From positions 1-34,147 of the forward strand of contig UQRL01000028.1 in the NCBI GenBank assembly GCA_900543555.1: a stretch of DNA of 34,147 nt. The letters run 5' to 3'. The notes beneath the pieces are model-generated. The model had not been told where the DNA came from. It did not search any database and saw only the letters and a program-made list of their open reading frames with translations. This stretch comes from an uncultured Oscillospiraceae bacterium. Its GTDB lineage: Bacteria > Bacillota > Clostridia > Oscillospirales > Acutalibacteraceae. Every line of letters starts with the position of its first letter. The stretch's first letter is position 1. This document shows, in pieces, positions 26,059-31,182 of the stretch. Both the position numbers and the translations under genes were made by a program.

Positions 26059-27612
26059 ATGAAGAAGAACCTGCGCATGCTATTGATTATGCTGGCGGTG
26101 CTGGTGGTGGTGGGCGGCGGCGCTGCGGCGCTGCTGCTGACCATGCCCGCCCAAGAGGAGGAGACCTCTTCCTCTTCCTCTTCCTCTTCCTCTTCTTCCA
26201 CCGCCACAGAGACCATTTTGGAAACCGACGCGGAGGAGTTCTCCTCTGTCTCGGTAGAGAACACCGAGGACAGCTTCGTCATCGTCCCCGTGGAAGAGGG
26301 GACCACCACTTCCGAAGAGTCTTCCTCTTCGGAGAGCAGCTCCTCCAGCACCCAGTTCACGGTGGAGGGCTTGGAGAGCTTTGACATTGCCACCTCTTCC
26401 ATCACCTCTGGCGTGCAGACCCTGGAGGACCTGCAGGCCACCAAGAACCTGGGCGAGCAGGAGAACCTGGAGCAGTTTGGCCTTTCCGGCGAGAACGCCA
26501 GCACCATCACCATCCATTACAAGGACGGCGCCACGCAGGAGATTGTGGTGGGCAACGAGGCCGGCGAGACCACGGGCCGCTATGTGCTGATAGACGGCGT
26601 GGTGTACATCTCCTCTTCGGTCTCCAACTACCTGCTGGGCAGCTCCCTGAGCTTTATCAACACCTCTACCCTCTATTCCGTGGCGGACCGCACAGAGGAG
26701 ACCACCGACAGCGAGGGCTCCAGCTCTACTGCTACCCTGACAGACATCCTGTACAGCGTGGAGCTGGGCGGCACCCACTTGGACGCCCCCATCACCATTG
26801 TGTATGACAGCTCGAAGATCAGCAGCTACCTGATCACCTCCCCGGTGTACGCCGAGTCCGGCTCCAACACCTTTACGGAGATGGTCACCGCCCTGAAGAC
26901 CCTTTCGGCTAACTCTGTGGCGGCGGTGGGCCGCACCCAGGAGGTCTTGGAGGAGTACGGCCTGGCCGAGCCCGAGGCCACCATTGCCTTCAACATGAAC
27001 GGCGAGGAGCACAGCATGGCGGTCAGCGCCAAGAATGAGGACGGCAACCGCTACCTGATTCTGGATGACATCCAGCTGGTGTATGAAGTGGCCGCCGACT
27101 CCGTCTCCACCTGGGCGGACTCTGACCTGATGGACATGCGCATGAGCTTTGTCTGGCTGCCCACCATCACCAACGTAAGCCGCCTGACCTTGACGGTGGA
27201 CGGGGACATGGTGTACGCCTATGACGCCACCCGCACGGTCAACGAGGAGAAGTCCACCGAGGACAACACCTCTTATGACCTGTCCATCCAGAACGCCGCG
27301 GGGGAAGAGATCACCTATGAGAACTACCAGAGCTTCTACCAGCAGCTGCTTTCCGTGGCGGTGCTCTCCACCAAGGAGGCCACTTATGACGCGGAAGCCC
27401 CGGTGCTGCGGGTGGAGTACCAGTACTTTGACGGCAGCGAACCGGATGTGATTGAGTTCTGCCCCGTGGAGGGCGAGGACGCCCGCTACGCGGCCGTGCT
27501 CAACGGCGGCTATAACGGCCTGGTGCGCAAGACAGAGGTGGACGCCCTGATTGAAAAGCTGGCCCCCCTGGACGCCAACGAGGCGCTGGCCGAGGAGCGA
27601 GCCCCCTCTTGA
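26059..27612 (+). CDS. DUF4340 membrane-anchored protein
   Basis: A 517-aa protein with a single N-terminal TM at about residues 7-29 and an extracytoplasmic remainder; regions such as GATQEIVVGNEAGETTGRYV and LDDIQLVYEVAADSVSTW are typical of DUF4340, a usual partner of GldG-like proteins. After the TM is a polyserine and Glu-rich low-complexity linker (about 32-100), then a beta-rich region. The start is four bases after the GldG-like stop, with AGGAGG inside the end of the previous gene. The whole four-gene operon is one unit. Function in the complex is unknown. Confidence 0.87.
   Translation: MKKNLRMLLIMLAVLVVVGGGAAALLLTMPAQEEETSSSSSSSSSSSTATETILETDAEEFSSVSVENTEDSFVIVPVEEGTTTSEESSSSESSSSSTQFTVEGLESFDIATSSITSGVQTLEDLQATKNLGEQENLEQFGLSGENASTITIHYKDGATQEIVVGNEAGETTGRYVLIDGVVYISSSVSNYLLGSSLSFINTSTLYSVADRTEETTDSEGSSSTATLTDILYSVELGGTHLDAPITIVYDSSKISSYLITSPVYAESGSNTFTEMVTALKTLSANSVAAVGRTQEVLEEYGLAEPEATIAFNMNGEEHSMAVSAKNEDGNRYLILDDIQLVYEVAADSVSTWADSDLMDMRMSFVWLPTITNVSRLTLTVDGDMVYAYDATRTVNEEKSTEDNTSYDLSIQNAAGEEITYENYQSFYQQLLSVAVLSTKEATYDAEAPVLRVEYQYFDGSEPDVIEFCPVEGEDARYAAVLNGGYNGLVRKTEVDALIEKLAPLDANEALAEERAPS
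26166..26199 (+). repeat. In-frame hexanucleotide repeat (CTCTTC) encoding polyserine
   Basis: About five tandem copies of CTCTTC encode a run of serines. Because the unit is six bases, slippage would change linker length without a frameshift. Confidence 0.8.
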
Positions 27613-27637
27613 CAAAGGGCCCCTGGTATGCTTTAAT
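27609..27637 (+). promoter_or_regulatory. Promoter of the TrpX-like gene
   Basis: Consensus -35 TTGACA (27609-27614) overlapping the DUF4340 stop codon, 17-base spacer, -10 TTTAAT (27632-27637). Transcription would start near 27644. Confidence 0.78.
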
Positions 27638-27643
27638 GAGAAA

Positions 27644-27772
27644 AACAGAAGACGGGAACCGCGCCCCGGCAGCTTAGGCCCGGCGCGGGCGGATATGGTC
27701 CCCGCGGCCTCTCCCTGGAAGGGGGCGCGGGGACCTTGTCTTTCCAAAAGCCTTGAAAAGGGGGAAAACGGC
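27644..27772 (+). other. Structured leader of the TrpX-like gene
   Basis: Two strong hairpins: CCGCGCC (27659-27665) / GGCGCGG (27682-27688), and a perfect 10-bp stem GGTCCCCGCG (27697-27706) / CGCGGGGACC (27726-27735), the second followed by TTGTCTTT. This looks like an attenuator. Substrate-binding proteins of this type are often under T-box control in Firmicutes, but the leader is short and the T-box core sequence is not convincing. Confidence 0.5.
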
Positions 27773-28798
27773 ATGTTCAGACGAATTGGCAGCGCCCTGC
27801 TGTGCCTGGCACTGGCGGCGCTTCCGCTGGCGGGCTGCTCTACCGAGGAGGAGCCCTCTTCCCTGCCCTCCAGCAGCTTGGTGGAAAGCTCTCAGGTGCA
27901 GGAGGAAACCTACACCATCGGCCTGGTGCAGTATAAGGAGACCGCTGCCTTGGACCGCCTGCGGGAGGCCTTTATGAGCCGCCTGGAGGAGTGGGGCTGC
28001 GGCGAGGAAATGGTGAAGATCGACTATCAAAACGCCGGGGGCGAAGCCTCAAAGGCGGTGGAGATCTGCGACGGCTTTGTGGAGGACGGCGTGGATATGC
28101 TGGTGGCCATTGCCACCCCGGCGGCCCAGGCGGCCATCTCCGCTGCCGCGGACAGCGATGTGACGGTGGTGTTCGCCGGTGTCAGCGATGTGGAAACCCT
28201 GGGCTTGGAGGAGGGCGCCGCTCCCTCTGAGAAGATTACGGGGGCGGTCTCTCCCACACCGGTGGAGAGCCTGATCGACCTGGCGCTCCAGGCCGACCCT
28301 GACTTGGCCTCCCTGGGCCTTCTGTACGACCCGGCAGAGGCCAATTCCCTGGCGGACGTGGAGCGGGCCAAGGCCTATTGCGCCGAGAAGGGACTGACCG
28401 CGGTGGAAGCTGCCGTGGAAGGGGACCAGACCGCGGAAAGCGTGATGGCCTCTCTGGCGGGCAAGGTGGACGCGGTGTTCACCCCGGCGGACAGCACGGT
28501 GGCCTCTCAGGCAGAGGCCGTGGCACAGGCCGCTAAAACGGCGGGCCTGCCCTGGTACACCGGGGCCGACACCTTTGTGGAGTCCGGCGCCCTGGCGGCC
28601 ATGGGCTTTACCCAGCAGGAAATGGGCCAAAAGGCCGCCGATATGGCCGTGGAGCTGATTTTGGGCGGGGACATTGCCGATGTGCCGGTGTACACGTTCT
28701 CCGGCCCCCAGACCTTTGTGAACCAGACCACCCTCTCCGCCCTGGAAAGCCTCTCCTTCCCGGAAGAGACGTTGCAGGCCGCTTATATCTACCAATAA
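27773..28798 (+). CDS. ABC transporter substrate-binding lipoprotein (TrpX-like)
   Basis: The 341-aa product has a signal peptide with lipobox LPLAGC (Cys22), a short Ser/Glu linker, then a periplasmic-binding fold of the ABC_sub_bind family (YTIGLVQYKETAALD; DMLVAIATPAAQAA; GLLYDPAEANSLADVERAKAYC; FTPADSTVASQAEAV). Related proteins bind aromatic amino acids or similar small molecules. Oddly the usual permease and ATPase genes are not next to it. Start ATG 27773 has AAAGGGGG upstream; the longer open frame crosses promoter and leader. The operon ends in a strong terminator. Confidence 0.9.
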   Translation: MFRRIGSALLCLALAALPLAGCSTEEEPSSLPSSSLVESSQVQEETYTIGLVQYKETAALDRLREAFMSRLEEWGCGEEMVKIDYQNAGGEASKAVEICDGFVEDGVDMLVAIATPAAQAAISAAADSDVTVVFAGVSDVETLGLEEGAAPSEKITGAVSPTPVESLIDLALQADPDLASLGLLYDPAEANSLADVERAKAYCAEKGLTAVEAAVEGDQTAESVMASLAGKVDAVFTPADSTVASQAEAVAQAAKTAGLPWYTGADTFVESGALAAMGFTQQEMGQKAADMAVELILGGDIADVPVYTFSGPQTFVNQTTLSALESLSFPEETLQAAYIYQ

Positions 28799-28817
28799 GC
28801 CTCCCTTGCATGGAGGA

Positions 28818-28847
28818 AGGACCGCCCCGCTGGGCGGTCCTTTTTTT
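28818..28847 (+). terminator. Intrinsic terminator after the TrpX-like gene
   Basis: Perfect 10-bp stem AGGACCGCCC / GGGCGGTCCT with a CGCT loop, followed by a run of T (28841-28847). Confidence 0.93.
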
Positions 28848-28944
28848 GTCCTGCTGTGCCCCGCCCCCTCCCCTGCCCCGCGGCCTGGCTGTCCCTTTCC
28901 TGTTTCCTGTACCCACCTTGGCGGGCCGCAAAAGGGCGGCTCGC

Positions 28945-29010
28945 CTCGGGTGCTGTCTGCCAGCAGCAGACGCCCAGCACCGACCGAAGTGGCAACGCAG
29001 ACCGGTCCTG
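28945..29010 (+). repeat. Repeat A, copy 2 (66 bp, lacks second hairpin)
   Basis: Matches the first 66 bases of the other A copies with three differences. Two of these fall in the hairpin GTCTGC-cagca-GCAGAC, which keeps a six-bp stem. It runs straight into the first repeat B motif. The preceding stretch 28848-28944 is GC-rich and shows no feature. Confidence 0.85.
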
Positions 29011-29461
29011 TCCGGCCACGGATTTAAAAAAACCGTTTCCCACCCTGGGAAAAGCGCGGGCCGCTAAACCGGCCGTTTCCGCGAGACTCCGGCGCCTTTA
29101 AGCGCCGTTCGTGACTCGTCCCGTCCGGCCACGGACTAAAAAAGTTTCCCGCCCTGATAAAAACGCGGGCCTCTTGTTCGCTGCCCTCAGCCAGCTCCGC
29201 CGCCCCAAAGCGGCGTTCGTGACTCGTCCCGTCCGGCCACGGACCTAAAAAGCCCCGTTTTTCACCCCGATAAAAGCGTGGGCCGCTAAATCGGCCGTTT
29301 CCGCGAGACTCCGGCGCCCTAAAGCGCCGGTCTCGGCTGCCGCCTCGGGTGCTGTCTGCCAGTGGCAGACGCCCAGCACCGACCGAAGTGGCAACGTAGA
29401 CCGGTCCTGAACGGTGCCCACTGGGCACCAGGACCGCGACATGTCCTGTCCGGCCACGGAC
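29005..29461 (+). repeat. Tandem repeat B array
   Basis: The motif GTCC[C/T]GTCCGGCCACGGA occurs at 29005, 29118, 29226 and 29443. Between motifs are units of about 108 bases holding a hairpin CGGCGC/GCGCCG (first and third unit) or CGCCGC/GCGGCG (second unit), and GGCCG/CGGCC. The third unit is interrupted by repeat A copy 3. No coding frame is convincing. The array lies between the TrpX-like terminator and the recombinase promoter. Confidence 0.85.
29344..29434 (+). repeat. Repeat A, copy 3 (91 bp)
   Basis: Identical to the minus-strand copy at 4241-4331 except for one base (ACTGGG here, ACCGGG there). It carries both hairpins and sits inside the third repeat B unit, suggesting that A is inserted into B or that both are parts of one composite element. 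Confidence 0.9.
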
Positions 29462-29493
29462 TTGAAAAAAAGTTGAACGGGAAAATGGGAGGT

Positions 29494-29523
29494 TTGACAG
29501 GGAGGGCGTTCCCACTCTATCCT
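29494..29523 (+). promoter_or_regulatory. Promoter of the tyrosine recombinase gene
   Basis: -35 TTGACA (29494-29499), 18-base spacer, -10 TATCCT (29518-29523), about 50 bases before the start codon. Confidence 0.75.
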
Positions 29524-29575
29524 AAAGGAAATCTTGTAAAAGCGGCGGGAAAGCAGCCGCGGGAAGGAGTATGGA

Positions 29576-31027
29576 ATGGCGTATTTGCAGGCTCGGAGAA
29601 ACCAAGAAGGGGCGGTGGTGTCTTACAGCATCCGCGTGTACAAGGGGCGGGACCCCCGTACCGGCAAACAGCTGACCCCCTACACCATGACCTGGCATGT
29701 GCCCGAGGGCTGGAGCGAGAAGCGGGCCCGAAAGGAAGCGGAAAAGCAGGCGGCCGTGTTTGAGCGCCAGTGCCGGGAGGGATACCTGACAGACGGGAGG
29801 CAGACCTTTGCCCAGTACGCCGAATATGTGATGGAGCTGAAAGAGCGCACGGGCCTGAAACACCTGACACTGGTCCACTACCGGCAGAGCTTGAAGCGGG
29901 TGCTGCCCTTTTTGGGGCATTTGCGGCTGGGGGAGATCCGCCCCCAGCACTTGAACTATGTGTACCAGCAGCTCTCCCTGCCGGAGGCCCGGGAGGACAA
30001 CGAAAAGGCGGCGGCCCGCCCGGCCCTTTGGCAGGTGGTGGAGGCCCGGGGGGAGTCGGCCTGCGTGACGGGCAGCGACGGAAAGCGGGTCAGCCTGGAG
30101 CGCCTGCGCCAGGGGGAAGCCGTAAAGCCCGCCACTGCCCGGCGCATCGCCCAGGCGCTGGAGCTGCCCTATTCCCTGCTGTTTTCCACCCAGCGGGAGG
30201 AGAAATGCCTGAGCAGCCGCACCATTATGAACTGCCACCTGGTCATTTCCATCGTGCTGGGGCAGGCGGAAAAGGAGATGCGCATTCCCTTAAACCCGGC
30301 CCACCGGGCCTCTCCCCCCAAGCGGGAGGCGCATGACCCCAACTATTTCCAAATGGAAGAGGTGGGAAAGATCCTGCGGGCTTTGGAGGCCGAGCCCATC
30401 AAGTGGCGGGCGGCGGTGCACCTGCTGCTGGTCTCCGGCTGCCGGCGGGGGGAGCTTTTGGGCCTGAAATGGGACCATGTGGACTGGGAAAATGGGCAGA
30501 TCCACATTGACTGCACCCTGCTTTACGCCGGGGACCGGGGCGTGTATGAGGGCAGCCCCAAGACCCGGGACTCGGTGCGGATGATCAAGCTGCCAGAGGA
30601 GACCATGGCCCTTTTGACGGAGTACCGCCAGTGGCAGCAGGCCCTGAAGGAAGAGCTGGGCGAGAGGTGGGAGGAATCGCCCTATGTGTTCCCCGGGGAG
30701 CGGGGCGGGCGGATGAATCCCAGCCAGCTGGGGAACTGGCTGGGGCGGTTCCAGAAACGGCACAGCCTGCCCCACTTGAACCCCCATGCCTTCCGCCACA
30801 CCATGACCAGCATGCTGTTCTTCCACGGGGTGGACAGCGTCAGCATCAGCCACCGGCTGGGCCACAGCAGCGTTTCTACCACCACCAGCATCTACAGCCA
30901 TGTGATGCAGCAGGCGGAGAGCCGCATCAGCGACTGCATGGCGGACGTGCTGCTCACCACCCGGGAACAGGCCCAGGCCCCCGCCCCGGCGGACGGCGCC
31001 TCCCCCAAGAAAAAAGGGGAAAGTTGA
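29576..31027 (+). CDS. Tyrosine recombinase/integrase with HTH-like insertion
   Basis: A 483-aa tyrosine recombinase. The catalytic set is complete: R290 (GCRRGEL), K329, H404-x2-R407 (HAFRHT), H430 (LGH) and nucleophile Y440. The N-terminus (about 1-65) looks like an arm-binding domain, followed by a core-binding domain that begins near 76. Between about residues 140 and 208 an extra segment interrupts it, ending RLRQGEAVKPATARRIAQALELPYSLLF, which resembles the last helices of an XRE-type HTH; the core-binding domain then resumes at LSSRTIMNCHLVISIVLGQAEKE. AAGGAG precedes the ATG. No excisionase, transfer or phage gene is nearby, so it is a lone recombinase; its job may be local inversion, excision, or it may be a relic. 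Confidence 0.95.
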   Translation: MAYLQARRNQEGAVVSYSIRVYKGRDPRTGKQLTPYTMTWHVPEGWSEKRARKEAEKQAAVFERQCREGYLTDGRQTFAQYAEYVMELKERTGLKHLTLVHYRQSLKRVLPFLGHLRLGEIRPQHLNYVYQQLSLPEAREDNEKAAARPALWQVVEARGESACVTGSDGKRVSLERLRQGEAVKPATARRIAQALELPYSLLFSTQREEKCLSSRTIMNCHLVISIVLGQAEKEMRIPLNPAHRASPPKREAHDPNYFQMEEVGKILRALEAEPIKWRAAVHLLLVSGCRRGELLGLKWDHVDWENGQIHIDCTLLYAGDRGVYEGSPKTRDSVRMIKLPEETMALLTEYRQWQQALKEELGERWEESPYVFPGERGGRMNPSQLGNWLGRFQKRHSLPHLNPHAFRHTMTSMLFFHGVDSVSISHRLGHSSVSTTTSIYSHVMQQAESRISDCMADVLLTTREQAQAPAPADGASPKKKGES

Positions 31028-31106
31028 ACATTTGTTGAAGAGCATCCCCTCTCCCCCACCCGGCCGCGCTTCTGGGGCCGCAGTTTTCCACAGCCCCGCC
31101 CCCGAA

Positions 31107-31133
31107 AGTTGAAGTTTATAGATAACTTCAACT
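31107..31133. promoter_or_regulatory. 27-bp perfect inverted repeat (recombinase site or operator)
   Basis: AGTTGAAGTT (31107-31116), seven-base spacer TATAGAT, AACTTCAACT (31124-31133). Ten-base arms with a seven-base spacer have the form of a tyrosine recombinase core site; a dimeric repressor operator or an RNA hairpin would look similar. GTTGAA also recurs in direct orientation at 31023, 31034 and 31174, and upstream of the recombinase at 29472. Confidence 0.6.
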
Positions 31134-31155
31134 CGCGGGGAAAAAGCCCTGCGAG
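31132..31155 (+). other. Hairpin in the leader of the SLH-protein gene
   Basis: CTCGCGGGG / CCCTGCGAG with a six-base loop, nine pairs including one G-T, located 28 bases before the start codon. 5' hairpins of this kind stabilise messages of very abundant surface proteins; no clear promoter hexamers were identified just upstream. Confidence 0.5.
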
Positions 31156-31182
31156 AATCTAAAATTTAAGAGGGTTGAAATT

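Noticed and set aside
27644..27772. The TrpX-like leader as a T-box riboswitch
   Set aside because: The leader is only about 130 bases and the conserved antiterminator core and specifier loop are not recognisable.
24414..27774. Long minus-strand frames (over 500 codons) across the GldG-like and DUF4340 genes
   Set aside because: Their products are His/Gly/Val-rich low-complexity sequences typical of the antisense of GC-rich genes; they also cover two real genes.
29005..29461. Tandem 108-bp units considered as a CRISPR array
   Set aside because: Units are too long, spacers are not unique sequences of constant length, the units themselves diverge, and no cas gene is present.
28806..29515. Small open frames in the A/B repeat region
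   Set aside because: They arise from GC-rich repeats read in several frames and share peptides only because the DNA repeats; no ribosome site or domain was seen.
29576..31182. An integrated phage or conjugative element at the right end
   Set aside because: Only a recombinase is present; no excisionase, replication, transfer or structural genes and no long flanking att repeats were found in the window.
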